From Asticcacaulis sp. YBE204 (lineage in GTDB: Bacteria > Pseudomonadota > Alphaproteobacteria > Caulobacterales > Caulobacteraceae), in the NCBI RefSeq assembly GCF_000495855.1, contig NZ_AWGF01000022.1, forward strand, positions 1-64,000: 64,000 nucleotides of DNA. Reading direction: 5' to 3'. Positions 44,643-53,840 of this stretch are shown one piece after another. Under the pieces are notes generated by a model. The model made no database searches. It was not told where the DNA came from and was given only the letters and a program-made list of their open reading frames with translations. How positions within the stretch are numbered: the stretch's first letter is position 1; every line of letters starts with the position of its first letter. A program made the translations under genes and the position numbers.

Positions 44643-46082
44643 ATGCGCCTTAATGATTTAGTCGATTCCGCCCTGCCCGATTCTGTGCGTGCCCTCGATC
44701 TTGAGGGCTGCCGTCAGGTGCTGGAGCGCGCTCTGGAAGGCGCGGATGACGGCGAGATTTATATAGAGTCGCGTGAAAGCGAATCCCTCGTCTTCGACGA
44801 TGGCCGTTTGAAAGGTGCGACCTATGGCGCCGATCAGGGTTTCGGTCTGCGCGTCGTGGCGGGTGAAACCACCGGTTTCGCTAATGCCGCCGAACTGAGC
44901 CTGGAAGCCGTTAAGCGCGCTGCCGACGCGGCGGTTCTGGCCAAGCAGGGCACGGCGGTGAATGTCTCGGTCGGCCACAACCCGCCGCGCTCCAATCAAC
45001 GGCATTATGGCGATCACGACCCGATCGGCGAAATGCCTTTCGCCGACAAGATCGCCCTGTTGCAGGCCATCGACGCCTATGCCCGCGATCTGCATCCCGG
45101 CGTGGTTCAGGTCTCGGCCTCGGTAGCCGCGGATCAGCGTCACATCACCATTCTGCGTGCGGGCGGCGAGATATACCACGACTACCGCCCGCTGGTGCGG
45201 CTTTCGATCGGCGTATCGGTCGAAAAGGATGGTCACCGCGAAACGGCATCTTCCGGCGGCGGCGGGCGCATTTCGGTGTTCGACCTGACCGATCCGAAGA
45301 AATGGCAGGCGCAGGTCGATGAGGCCCTGCGTCAGGCGCTGGTCAATCTCGACGCCATCCCCGCGCCTACCGGTGAAATGGACATCGTCCTGGGCCCCGG
45401 CTGGCCCGGCGTCCTGTTGCACGAAGCCGTCGGCCACGGCCTTGAGGGCGATTTCAACCGCAAGGGCACCTCGGCTTTTTCCGGCAAAATGGGGCAACAG
45501 GTCGCCGCCCGTGGCGTCACAGTGGTCGACGACGGCACGATCAGGGACGCACGCGGCTCGCTCAATATCGACGACGAAGGCACACCGACGAAAGCCACGA
45601 CCCTGATCGAGGACGGCATTCTGGTCGGCTATATGCACGACCGCCTGTCGGCAAGGCAGATGGGTGTCGAGGCCACCGGCAACGGGCGGCGTCAGTCCTA
45701 CGCGCATCAGCCTCTGCCCCGCATGACCAACACCTTCATGACGGGGGGCCATGACAAACTGGCCGACATGATCGCCAATACGAAGCGTGGGCTTTACGCC
45801 ACCAATTTCGGCGGCGGTCAGGTCGACATTACCAATGGCAAGTTCGTTTTCCAGTGTACCGAGGCCTATCTGATCGAGGACGGCAAGGTCACCGCCCCGG
45901 TCAGGGGCGCATCGCTGATCGGCGACGGCCCGGCGGTCATGCAGCAGGTCGAGATGGTCGGCGACGACTTCGCTTTCGACCCCGGCGTCGGCACCTGCGG
46001 CAAGGCGGGCCAGAGCCTGCCGGTCGGGATCGGCCAGCCTTCCCTGAAAATCCGCGGCCTGACGGTGGGTGGCACATCGTGA
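44643..46082 (+). CDS. tldD: TldD metalloprotease
   Basis: TldD with TldE forms a peptidase that trims unfolded or modified peptides. ATG 44643 gives 479 residues, the family length; the frame back to 44394 is rejected because it lacks family similarity. The zinc motif HEAVGHGLEGD is at residues 260-270 in GVLLHEAVGH. Other blocks are GATYGADQGFGLRVVAGETTGFA, RQSYAHQPLPRMTNTFM and GGGQVDITNGKFVFQCTEAYLIEDGKVT. The partner tldE is not in the window. Confidence 0.97.
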   Translation: MRLNDLVDSALPDSVRALDLEGCRQVLERALEGADDGEIYIESRESESLVFDDGRLKGATYGADQGFGLRVVAGETTGFANAAELSLEAVKRAADAAVLAKQGTAVNVSVGHNPPRSNQRHYGDHDPIGEMPFADKIALLQAIDAYARDLHPGVVQVSASVAADQRHITILRAGGEIYHDYRPLVRLSIGVSVEKDGHRETASSGGGGRISVFDLTDPKKWQAQVDEALRQALVNLDAIPAPTGEMDIVLGPGWPGVLLHEAVGHGLEGDFNRKGTSAFSGKMGQQVAARGVTVVDDGTIRDARGSLNIDDEGTPTKATTLIEDGILVGYMHDRLSARQMGVEATGNGRRQSYAHQPLPRMTNTFMTGGHDKLADMIANTKRGLYATNFGGGQVDITNGKFVFQCTEAYLIEDGKVTAPVRGASLIGDGPAVMQQVEMVGDDFAFDPGVGTCGKAGQSLPVGIGQPSLKIRGLTVGGTS

Positions 46083-46213
46083 CAAATGCCGTCAGGTTAC
46101 ACATTTAACCATTTGTAAAGCCTGATGTAATTTTCACGCATTTTGCAGTTGCGGTCATTCCGGACTTGCCCGGTGCGACGGATAACGGCATAATTGCCGT
46201 TTATTGCTGTTAG

Positions 46214-46275
46214 AGCGGAATGACATTCCGCTCAAGCCGCCATTGAGGCGGCGGCCAAGGTGGCGTAGCCACCGC
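46214..46275. other. Three adjacent hairpins upstream of the TonB-receptor-like gene
   Basis: GAGCGGAATG/CATTCCGCTC (46214-46234), GCCGCC/GGCGGC (about 46237-46253) and GGTGGC/GCCACC (46260-46274) follow each other within 62 bp, ending 49 bp before the start of the outer-membrane gene. No T-run follows, so they are not an obvious terminator; a structured leader or repeat is possible. Confidence 0.45.
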
Positions 46276-46323
46276 CCGGCGAAGGACTAATACAATGTGT
46301 GTGTGCGGAAATTCAGGGGTCTT

Positions 46324-48279
46324 ATGCGGCGGTTATGGCTGACATCGGTATGCGTTCTGGCTTTGGCGGCGACGCCGGTCATGGCGGCGACCCACTACAC
46401 CATCGGCGATTTCGCCGGTAAGCCCGTGCAGTCGGCGGCCGATGCCGTCAAATATATCCCGAACTTCATCCTGACCGGCTCCGGTGGCAACAGCAATCTG
46501 CTGATCGACGGCGAGCGCCCCAACGACCTGTCCGATGCCCTCAATCGCCTGCCGATGGCGCAGGTCGAACGTATCGAACGCATCCCGGCGGGGACGGCAG
46601 ACTACGACATGCAAGGTCATGCCGAACTGATCAATATTGTCCGTAAGTCGATGAAAAAGCCGGTCGTCACGGTGACGAGTTCGGCGAATGTCTACACCGA
46701 CGGCAAGGTCAAGCCGCAACTGGGCTTTACGTGGCAGAAGAACGCCGGAGGGCGCAATGTCGAGGCAGGGGTCAATCTCTATCAGAACAATGACGACGGC
46801 ACGGGTCACGGCGAAAAGCTGACCACCCAGGCCGACGGCACCGTGCGTCATCAGCATCTCGATTCGCAGGGGCAAAATCAGGGGGCCGAGGCACGTCTGG
46901 CCTGGGCCGGGCCGATTCAGGGTGGTCGCCTGTCGATGGAAGGCAAGTTGCGCTACGCCGAGTCGGGCTTCGATGCGGTCTATGAGAACGGCGTCACCGA
47001 ATACGAGCAGCGCGAAAGCGAAAGCTTTTCTCAGGAACTTTCAGGCCAGTATCAGAAAGACCTCACGCCACAGGTCAAGATCAGCGTCAATGCCCGCGCC
47101 AAGTCGAACGACACCACCAACCAGACCGACCGGCAAAAACCCGACTATTTCTCGCATTACGAGGAAGACAAGCTGACCTCGGAAGGCAATCTGTCGGCGC
47201 AGGCGACGTGGCGCTACAGCAAGGCCCTGAGCCTGCAAGCCGGGGGCGAGCAACGCTATAACGGCTTCGACGCCCGCAGCCAGTCGGTCGGCTCGTGGCT
47301 CGATGAAAACGAACTGCCCGGCACCAACCGCACGCGTGGCGAGGAGCAGCGCGGCTCGCTCTATGTGTCGGGCAACTGGCGCCCCAGCGAGGTCCTGAGC
47401 ATCGATAGCGGTGTGGCGGTCGAAAGTATGGAATTCCGCCATCGCGGCAACTATCAGGCGGCCCGCAGCTACGCCTACCCCAAACCGCGCCTCAGCCTGC
47501 AATGGAAGCCGGACAAGACCTTGCAGGTACGCCTGAGCCGCACCCGCGAAGTCGGCTATATCGGCTACGGCGATTTCGTTGCTATCGCCAACTGGCAGTA
47601 CGAGAAGCCGGATCAGTTGCTCTATCCGCTCGATCTGGTGCCCTACCGGCAATGGACGAACGAGGTCAGCGTCGATTATCGCTTCTGGGACAAAGGGCAA
47701 CTGGTCGTGCGGCTGTCGCAGAACGACATCGACGACGCGGTCGAGCGCGTCCCGCTTTATACGCAGAACGGCGGCATAGGCGACATCATCGGCAATGTCG
47801 GCGACGGTGAGAACCAGCAGATATCTACGCAGCTCAACCTGCCCGTTGATGCCTATCTGAGCAATGCTATGTTGCGCGTCAACGCCGCGTGGAACGACTC
47901 GGCCATCACCGATCCGGTGACGGGTGAAAGACGCCGTATCTCCGGCCAGACGCCGATGACCCTGTCGTTCAGCTTCAATCAGGATTTACCGGGTATGTCG
48001 TGGGGGTGGTCGGTCGATCGTGGCTGGGAAAACAGCGCCTGGCGCTCGAAGGAGACCAGCCGTTCGGAAGGCTCGCCGTGGGTCAGCCTCTATGCCGAGT
48101 TCAAGCCCTCGCCTAAACTTTCGGTGCGCACGGAACTGCAAAATCTGGGTTCGCGCACGACCAGCTACGACCTGATCCGCTATGACGGCCTGCGCGACCG
48201 GACGGCGGTCAGCTACGAGGAATCGACGCGCCGCGACTCCGAACCGAAGCTTTACCTGCGTATCCGCAACGAGCTGTAA
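46324..48279 (+). CDS. TonB-dependent-receptor-like outer-membrane protein
   Basis: ATG 46324 gives 651 residues with a signal peptide (LTSVCVLALAATPVMA). A short plug domain follows (about 25-115) with LLIDGERPNDLSDALNRLPMAQVERIERIPAG, a typical plug sequence, and then a beta-barrel of alternating aromatic strands ending in EPKLYLRIRNEL. I see no TonB box at the mature N-terminus and no CarboxypepD_reg domain, and at 651 residues it is shorter than most Caulobacteraceae receptors. The substrate is unknown, although the genome's plant-polymer enzymes make oligosaccharides a candidate. It is monocistronic with a terminator. Confidence 0.82.
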   Translation: MRRLWLTSVCVLALAATPVMAATHYTIGDFAGKPVQSAADAVKYIPNFILTGSGGNSNLLIDGERPNDLSDALNRLPMAQVERIERIPAGTADYDMQGHAELINIVRKSMKKPVVTVTSSANVYTDGKVKPQLGFTWQKNAGGRNVEAGVNLYQNNDDGTGHGEKLTTQADGTVRHQHLDSQGQNQGAEARLAWAGPIQGGRLSMEGKLRYAESGFDAVYENGVTEYEQRESESFSQELSGQYQKDLTPQVKISVNARAKSNDTTNQTDRQKPDYFSHYEEDKLTSEGNLSAQATWRYSKALSLQAGGEQRYNGFDARSQSVGSWLDENELPGTNRTRGEEQRGSLYVSGNWRPSEVLSIDSGVAVESMEFRHRGNYQAARSYAYPKPRLSLQWKPDKTLQVRLSRTREVGYIGYGDFVAIANWQYEKPDQLLYPLDLVPYRQWTNEVSVDYRFWDKGQLVVRLSQNDIDDAVERVPLYTQNGGIGDIIGNVGDGENQQISTQLNLPVDAYLSNAMLRVNAAWNDSAITDPVTGERRRISGQTPMTLSFSFNQDLPGMSWGWSVDRGWENSAWRSKETSRSEGSPWVSLYAEFKPSPKLSVRTELQNLGSRTTSYDLIRYDGLRDRTAVSYEESTRRDSEPKLYLRIRNEL

Positions 48280-48296
48280 AACAGCCCCCTCCTCTA

Positions 48297-48337
48297 ACAA
48301 AAACCCCGTCCGGATCACTCCGAGCGGGGTTTTTGTC
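48297..48337 (+). terminator. Intrinsic terminator after the TonB-receptor-like gene
   Basis: The stem AAAAACCCCG..CGGA / TCCG..CGGGGTTTTT with loop TCAC is followed by TTTTTGTCTG, starting 18 bp after the stop. Confidence 0.85.
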
Positions 48338-48390
48338 TGATCCGACTCCGGACCGGAAAGTCGAGAGATTTGAGTCGAATAATAGCCGGC

Positions 48391-48425
48391 AAGCGCCGCA
48401 GGTACTAAAGTACCTGCAAGCGCAG
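48391..48425. repeat. GTACT-AA-AGTAC palindrome with AAGCGC flanks
   Basis: Bases 48398-48417 form an inverted repeat with 9-base arms (GCAGGTACT, AA, AGTACCTGC), flanked by AAGCGC on both sides. The layout resembles 20041-20078. It lies in a spacer between convergent genes. Confidence 0.5.
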
Positions 48426-48461
48426 ACTGCGTATTAATCGGCCAAAGACCTCGATTTTCCC

Positions 48462-50324
48462 TTACTTAGTGTCGTTGGCGCCGTAGGCCCACTTCGAGAT
48501 GAAGAAAGACAGGACGAACAGGAAGGCACCGAGGCCCACACCCCACCAACCGATCAGGCTGAAGGTTTGCAACGAGGTATTGAGCGCCGCACCGGCGTCC
48601 AGCACCTGACCGCCGACGGTTTCGGTCGAGGCCATCTTGGCAATGATCCCGGCGAGGAAGTGCGCGCCGGACGAGCCGAGGAACCAGATCGCCATCATGG
48701 TCGAGACGAGGATGGTCGGCGACAGCTTGGTTTGTTGCGACAGCCCGACCGGCGACAGGGCCAGTTCCCCCCAGGTGTGGAAGAGGTAGGTCAGAAGCAG
48801 GAAGACCAGCGGCAGACGGAAGGCGCCGTCGGCGAAGCCCTTGCCCCAGACCAGCACGAGGAAGCCGAGACCGGCCATGGCCAGACCGAAGGCGAACTTC
48901 TTGACCGGATCGGGGTCCTTGCCGCGGTTGCCGAGGAAGGTGAAGATCGCCGCGAAGATGGGCGCGAAGATCAGGATGAAACCGGCGTTGAACGATTGCG
49001 TTTGCGAGGCCGTCAGGCCGCCGTCGATCCACACATAACCCGGCGCGAGCGTCAGCGCCGCCAGTTGCTCGGACGAGGCCATGACGAAGGTCTTGCCCAG
49101 CATGGTCCAGATGACCGGATCGGCCAGCACGGTCAGGTTGGTGTTACGCTCGGAGAAGAGGTTAAGCGAGGAGCCCGCCTGTTCGAACAGGGTGAAGAAT
49201 ACCACCGAGGACAGGGACAGGATCATGGCGAGGCCAAGGCGGAAGTTCTCGACCTTGGTCAGCTTGGTGACCATGGTCGTGATGACATAGGCCAGAATGC
49301 CGAACGCGCCGATACCCAGCGCCATGCCGACGATGGTGTGGCGCTGAACGACGAAATAGATGACCGGCACGCCGAGGATACCCAAGATATAGATCAGGTG
49401 CTCCTTGGTGATACCACCGACCTTTTGCGTAAGTTTCTCAGGATAGGGCGCCTCGCCCTTGCCTTGCAGCATGCCCTTACCGAGGATGAACCACAGCAGA
49501 CCGGCCAGCATGCCGACCCCGGCAAGACCGAAACCGGCCCACCAGCCGACCGTTTGCCCCAGATAGCCACAGAGAATGGCCGCCCAGAACGAGCCGAGAT
49601 TGATGCCGAAATAATAGAGCTGGAAGCCCGAATCGCGGCGCGGGTCCTTTTCGGGATAAAGCTGACCGACAATGGTCGAGATATTCGGCTTGAGGAAGCC
49701 GACACCCATGACGATCAGGCCCAGCGACAGGTAGAAGGCGTGTTCGGCCCACGGCGTGACGACTTTTTTGCCCAGTTCGTAACCACCGGTCGGCAGTACC
49801 GTCGGCAAGGCCGAACCGGCCGGAAGGCCCTTGATTTCCATGCCCGTGGTCGAGGTCGCGTAATCATAGGTCGCGTCGCCGACCTTGAGTTTCAGCGGCG
49901 CCGACGGGCTATCGGTTTCGCGGACGAACTCGTAGGTCGCGCCCTGATAGGTCAGGGTCTGGATATTGGCCTTGCCTTCCAAGCCCATGCCGAAGTGACC
50001 GGCGACCAGCAGCAGACCGCCGAAGATGATGGCGCGGCGCGTCCCGATCCAGCGGTCGGCCACAAGACCGCCTACCAGCGGCAGCAGATAGACCAGCGTC
50101 GCGTAGGACGCGTACATATCGTTGGCCTTGTCATCGTTGAACAGGAAATGCTGCGTCAGATAAAAGATCAACAGGCCGCGCATGCCGTAGAAGGAGAAGC
50201 GCTCCCACATTTCGGCAAAGAAACAGACGAACAGCCCCTTGGGATGCTTTCGCATCTGGATCAGGACGGTGGGGACGGTGATCAAGGTGATCAGAATCCC
50301 CACAAACAGAACGATATTCAGCAT
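48462..50324 (-). CDS. POT-family proton-coupled peptide transporter
   Basis: The product imports di- or tripeptides with protons. ATG 50324 gives 620 residues with 14 or so membrane helices. The POT signature is EMWERFSFYGMRGLLIFYLTQ (ExxERFxYYG type), followed by GGLVADRWIGTRRAI and, later, FYFGINLGSFWA-like YYFGINLGSFWAAILCGYLG. A periplasmic insertion (about 115-205) containing TLTYQGATYEFV and TYDYATSTTG is longer than in E. coli members. Helix-VII and helix-X regions (FFTLFEQAGSSLNLFSERNT, the ExxxQ type) are intact. It is monocistronic. Confidence 0.94.
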   Translation of the reverse strand: MLNIVLFVGILITLITVPTVLIQMRKHPKGLFVCFFAEMWERFSFYGMRGLLIFYLTQHFLFNDDKANDMYASYATLVYLLPLVGGLVADRWIGTRRAIIFGGLLLVAGHFGMGLEGKANIQTLTYQGATYEFVRETDSPSAPLKLKVGDATYDYATSTTGMEIKGLPAGSALPTVLPTGGYELGKKVVTPWAEHAFYLSLGLIVMGVGFLKPNISTIVGQLYPEKDPRRDSGFQLYYFGINLGSFWAAILCGYLGQTVGWWAGFGLAGVGMLAGLLWFILGKGMLQGKGEAPYPEKLTQKVGGITKEHLIYILGILGVPVIYFVVQRHTIVGMALGIGAFGILAYVITTMVTKLTKVENFRLGLAMILSLSSVVFFTLFEQAGSSLNLFSERNTNLTVLADPVIWTMLGKTFVMASSEQLAALTLAPGYVWIDGGLTASQTQSFNAGFILIFAPIFAAIFTFLGNRGKDPDPVKKFAFGLAMAGLGFLVLVWGKGFADGAFRLPLVFLLLTYLFHTWGELALSPVGLSQQTKLSPTILVSTMMAIWFLGSSGAHFLAGIIAKMASTETVGGQVLDAGAALNTSLQTFSLIGWWGVGLGAFLFVLSFFISKWAYGANDTK

Positions 50325-50463
50325 ATATTTGCCCCGGAAAGCCTGCGGGGGCGGCATATACCGGGCCCTTTTAACGCGCAGACAGTTACATTTGCCGCGA
50401 TAGGAGCAGCAAATTAACCGGTTGGCAAGCTTAGTTCCGTTTCAGGCGAAACCGCATCCAGCC

Positions 50464-51834
50464 TTAATAGGCTTCTTCTGTGTATAGTTTGCGAAGGTCA
50501 CCCTGCCATTCGCCATTATATTTGGCCAGCAGACGCTCGGCGGGGGTAATGCCGCTGTCGGCGATCTCAAACAATTCAGCCAGATAGCCGCTTTCATCGA
50601 CCATACCGCCCGACAGGCGATGACGGCGCTTCAAGCCCCCTTCGGCGATTGTGAGCATGTCCGTCGCCACGTCCTTCACCGGGCGTCCGGCGATCTCGCC
50701 GTGCAAACCGGTTTTGGCGGCCATCGCTCGAAGCGCGTTGTGGTCGGCGCTGGACCAATCCTTGACCAGATCCCACGCGGCTTCCAGCGCCGCGCGATCG
50801 TAGAAGATGCCACCCCATAACGCGGGCAAGGCGCAAATCTTGCTTAACGAACCGCCGTCGGCGCCGCGCATTTCCAGATATTTCTTGAGACGAACTTCGG
50901 GGAACAGGGTTGTCAGGTGATCGGCCCAGTCATCGATGGTCGGGCGCTCACCCGGAAGCGCCGGCAGACGACCTTCGAGAAAATCGCGGAACGACTGCCC
51001 CGACGCATCGATATAGCCGCCGTTCGGCGCACCATAGCGTTTGACGAAATACATAGGTACATCAAGGGCGTATTGCGCATAGCGCTCGTAACCGAAGCCG
51101 TCTTCGAAGACGAAATCGAGCATCCCTGTACGGTCGGCGTCGGTATCGGTCCACACATTGGCGCGCGCCGACAGGAAGCCGTTCGGCTGGCCTTCGGTGA
51201 ACGGCGAATTGGCGAACAGGGCCGTGGCGATCGGCTGCAAGGCCAGAGAGGTACGGAATTTCAGCACCATGTCGTCTTCGGACGCGTAGTCGAGATTGGC
51301 CTGAATCGTCGAGGTGCGCAGCATCATGTCGAGGCCGAGATTGCCCACCTTCGGCATATAGGCGCGCATGATATTGTAGCGGCCCTTGGGCATGACGGGG
51401 GTTTCTTCGCGCGTCCACAGCGGCGAGAAACCGACGCCGAGGAAACCGAGGCCCAGTTCTCCGCCGACGGCCTTGACCTCGTCGAGGTGCTGGCTTGTCT
51501 CGGCGCAGATGTCGTGAATGGTCTCCAGCGGCGCGCCGGACAACTCGAACTGCCCACCCGGTTCCAGCGACACCGAGGCGCCGTTGCGCATCAGGGCGAT
51601 GATATTGTCACCTTCGTAAACGCCGTCCCAGCCGAAACGCATCAGGCCGTTGAGCAAGGCCTGAATACCGTCGGGACCGTCGTATTTCGGGCGGCGCAGA
51701 TCGTTGTGGTGGAAGACGAATTTCTCGTGCTCGGCCCCGATACGCCACTGGTCGCTGGGCTTTTCCCCGGACGCGAAATAGTCGAGCAATTGCCGATGAA
51801 TCTCGATCGGCTCCGCATCCGTCTTATCAGCCAC
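50464..51834 (-). CDS. gshA: Glutamate-cysteine ligase, plant/alphaproteobacterial type
   Basis: GshA makes gamma-glutamylcysteine, the first step of glutathione synthesis. GTG 51834 (GAGGGC upstream) gives 456 residues, the usual length of this type; a frame to 51972 adds 46 atypical residues. Family blocks are QWRIGAEHEKFVFH, SLEPGGQFELSGAP, MPKGRYNIMRAYMPKVGNLGLDMMLRTSTIQANLDY and LKKYLEMRGADGG. Glutathione made here would feed the adhC/fghA and GrxD systems elsewhere in the window. It lies downstream of rsmE with 186 bp between. Confidence 0.95.
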   Translation of the reverse strand: MADKTDAEPIEIHRQLLDYFASGEKPSDQWRIGAEHEKFVFHHNDLRRPKYDGPDGIQALLNGLMRFGWDGVYEGDNIIALMRNGASVSLEPGGQFELSGAPLETIHDICAETSQHLDEVKAVGGELGLGFLGVGFSPLWTREETPVMPKGRYNIMRAYMPKVGNLGLDMMLRTSTIQANLDYASEDDMVLKFRTSLALQPIATALFANSPFTEGQPNGFLSARANVWTDTDADRTGMLDFVFEDGFGYERYAQYALDVPMYFVKRYGAPNGGYIDASGQSFRDFLEGRLPALPGERPTIDDWADHLTTLFPEVRLKKYLEMRGADGGSLSKICALPALWGGIFYDRAALEAAWDLVKDWSSADHNALRAMAAKTGLHGEIAGRPVKDVATDMLTIAEGGLKRRHRLSGGMVDESGYLAELFEIADSGITPAERLLAKYNGEWQGDLRKLYTEEAY

Positions 51835-52020
51835 GCCCGGCCCTCGCTTTAATTGCGCCTGTCTGTATCCGAAACCGCTAGACACTTTTCGGGACAGGCT
51901 CTGAATAACTAATGAAATGGATTGCGACCACAGACCGGGGCCTGAATCGTTCGCTTCCGTGTTACAATTCAAAGGCTATATGGGCGCAAGTTTCGGGAGG
52001 CACAAGTCAGATCGACTAAA

Positions 52021-52767
52021 CTATTTCCAGTCGCCGCGTACCGCCTGATAAAGGGTCAGGGCGGCGATGGCCGCCGTATCGGCCCGCAGGATGCGCGGGC
52101 CCAGATTGACGGCATAGGCGTTCGGCAAACCGCGCAAGGTGTCGCGCTCATAGTCGTCGAACCCGCCCTCCGGACCGATTAGCAGAGCCACCGGCCCCTC
52201 GCCCACGGCCGTCAGCGCCTCGATCATCGGGGGGATGGTGCGCGCATCGGTCTCATGCGTCGAATCTTCGTCGCCATAGATGACCGTATCCGTCCCCGAC
52301 TTCAGCCACACATCCAGCTTCACCGGCGGCAGAACCTCCGGCACGTCGAGCCGTTCGGTCTGTTCGGCAGCCTCCTGCGCGATCAGTTGCAAACGCCCGA
52401 CATTGGTGTGATCGGCATTGGTCCGACGCGTAATCAATAGTTGAATTTCACCGACTCCCAGTTCGGTCGCCTTCTCGATTATGGTTTCGAGACGCGCACG
52501 TTTCACCAGTGCGATCAACAACTTCGGCGGATTGTCTGGGGCCGTCTGTACGCGGGTTCTGGTGATCAGCTCGACATGGACGCGCTTCTTGGTCACGGCG
52601 TTCAGCCGCGCGGTCCATTCGCCTTCGCGACCATTGAAGACGCTGATTTCGTCGCCCACATTCAGCCGCATGACGAGCGCGACGTAGCGGCCCTGATCGG
52701 GATTGAGCGGGAAGACGAGCCCCTCGGCGAAGGGCGGCGTGGTTTCGGCGATAAACAGTCGGATCAT
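52021..52767 (-). CDS. rsmE: 16S rRNA (uracil-1498-N3)-methyltransferase
   Basis: RsmE methylates U1498 of 16S rRNA at the decoding site. The 248-residue SPOUT enzyme has an N-terminal PUA-like domain (RLFIAETTPPFAEG, VMRLNVGDEISVFNG), then the knot region with KRARLETIIEKATELGVGEI, VALLIGPEGGFDDYE and LGPRILRADTAAIAALTLYQ, which form the S-adenosylmethionine site. It is upstream of gshA in the same direction and 24 bp downstream of the esterase gene, so part of this run may be co-transcribed. Confidence 0.97.
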   Translation of the reverse strand: MIRLFIAETTPPFAEGLVFPLNPDQGRYVALVMRLNVGDEISVFNGREGEWTARLNAVTKKRVHVELITRTRVQTAPDNPPKLLIALVKRARLETIIEKATELGVGEIQLLITRRTNADHTNVGRLQLIAQEAAEQTERLDVPEVLPPVKLDVWLKSGTDTVIYGDEDSTHETDARTIPPMIEALTAVGEGPVALLIGPEGGFDDYERDTLRGLPNAYAVNLGPRILRADTAAIAALTLYQAVRGDWK

Positions 52768-52791
52768 AGCGACTGAATAACCTCGCGCCCC

Positions 52792-53727
52792 TTATTTGCC
52801 AATACGCGTCGAAATAAAGGCATCGATGGCCTCCGTATAGGCGCCGGGCGTGCCGACCAGCCGGTTGATATCGGCGTGGCTCAGGGCCTCTTTCTGAACC
52901 GGCGCGGGCTTGCCGAGGCTTTTCAGTTTCGCGCTAAGGGTGTCGGCCTGAGCGCAGGGCTTGTCCGGGCGTTTGGTCGAGCAGACGATCATCATCGGCA
53001 CGGCCTGCGGCGTCAGGCGCGCCAGCGGCGAGGCCTTGGACCACTTCGCCGGATCGCTGCCGAAGGCCTCGGTATAGAAGGCCGGCAGGCGTTTCTGGCT
53101 CATGGTGGCCTGCAAATCCATGGTCGCCGAATCGAGCACCACGGTCCCGGACCAGAGCCTGCCGCCCTTCGCCGTCACGACCGACGGATCGGCAGAGGTT
53201 ACGGCCACAAGCTGCGCCCCGGCGCTATGGCCCATCAGGATCAGGCGGTTGACGTCTCCGCCCCATTTGACCGCGTTTTTCTGAATGAAGGCCAGCGCCG
53301 TGGCGATATCGTCAGCCTGCCCATAGGCGTCGGCGGCGGGCAGAAGCCGGTAATTGACGCTGATCACGATATAGCCCTTAGGCAGCCAGTGTTTCAGCTT
53401 GTTCTCGATGGAGCCGGTATTGCCCTTGTCGCCGATCTTCCACGCGCCACCGTGGACCATGACGATCATCGGTGCGTTTTTGGCGTTCGCCGGTGTATAG
53501 ACATCGATGGCCTGCAAGGCGTCGGTGCCATAAGCCAGGGTCTGCTTTTTCGCCCCCGCCGCGATGGCGCTCAGATCGATGGGACGCGCCTCTTCCGCCT
53601 TCTTGGTTTGCAGACGGTCGGCCATGCGGTCTTTCAGACGCTCGCGGATAGGGCCGCTCTGGGCCAAAGTCGCGGCCGGGACAGCAACCGTCATCATAAG
53701 AGCAAGGCAAAGCGGTAAAATGCGCAT
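52792..53727 (-). CDS. Secreted alpha/beta hydrolase (esterase/lipase family, BD-FAE-like)
   Basis: The 311-residue product has a signal peptide (LPLCLALMMTVAVPAATLA), a charged stretch (about 28-50), then an alpha/beta hydrolase: oxyanion motif MVHGGAWKIGDKG, nucleophile elbow LMGHSAGAQL, Asp in a VLDSATMDL context, and a His in ALSHADINRLVG. Such enzymes often remove feruloyl or acetyl groups from plant polysaccharides. Divergent orientation from a pectate lyase with a 113-bp gap supports a role in pectin breakdown, by context only. Confidence 0.88.
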   Translation of the reverse strand: MRILPLCLALMMTVAVPAATLAQSGPIRERLKDRMADRLQTKKAEEARPIDLSAIAAGAKKQTLAYGTDALQAIDVYTPANAKNAPMIVMVHGGAWKIGDKGNTGSIENKLKHWLPKGYIVISVNYRLLPAADAYGQADDIATALAFIQKNAVKWGGDVNRLILMGHSAGAQLVAVTSADPSVVTAKGGRLWSGTVVLDSATMDLQATMSQKRLPAFYTEAFGSDPAKWSKASPLARLTPQAVPMMIVCSTKRPDKPCAQADTLSAKLKSLGKPAPVQKEALSHADINRLVGTPGAYTEAIDAFISTRIGK

Positions 53728-53840
53728 GGTCAGTCTCCGTAACTGGATATCTATACGCCCGTTTTTCAGTTTCCCCTGCGGGCTTGGCGAAAAATCCGCT
53801 CCGTGTTACCGCTACATCAAAAATACAGGGAGACATGATC

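Noticed and set aside
48567-50417. 616-residue plus-strand open frame
   Set aside because: Antisense of the POT transporter. Its composition is a mirror of the membrane protein codons.
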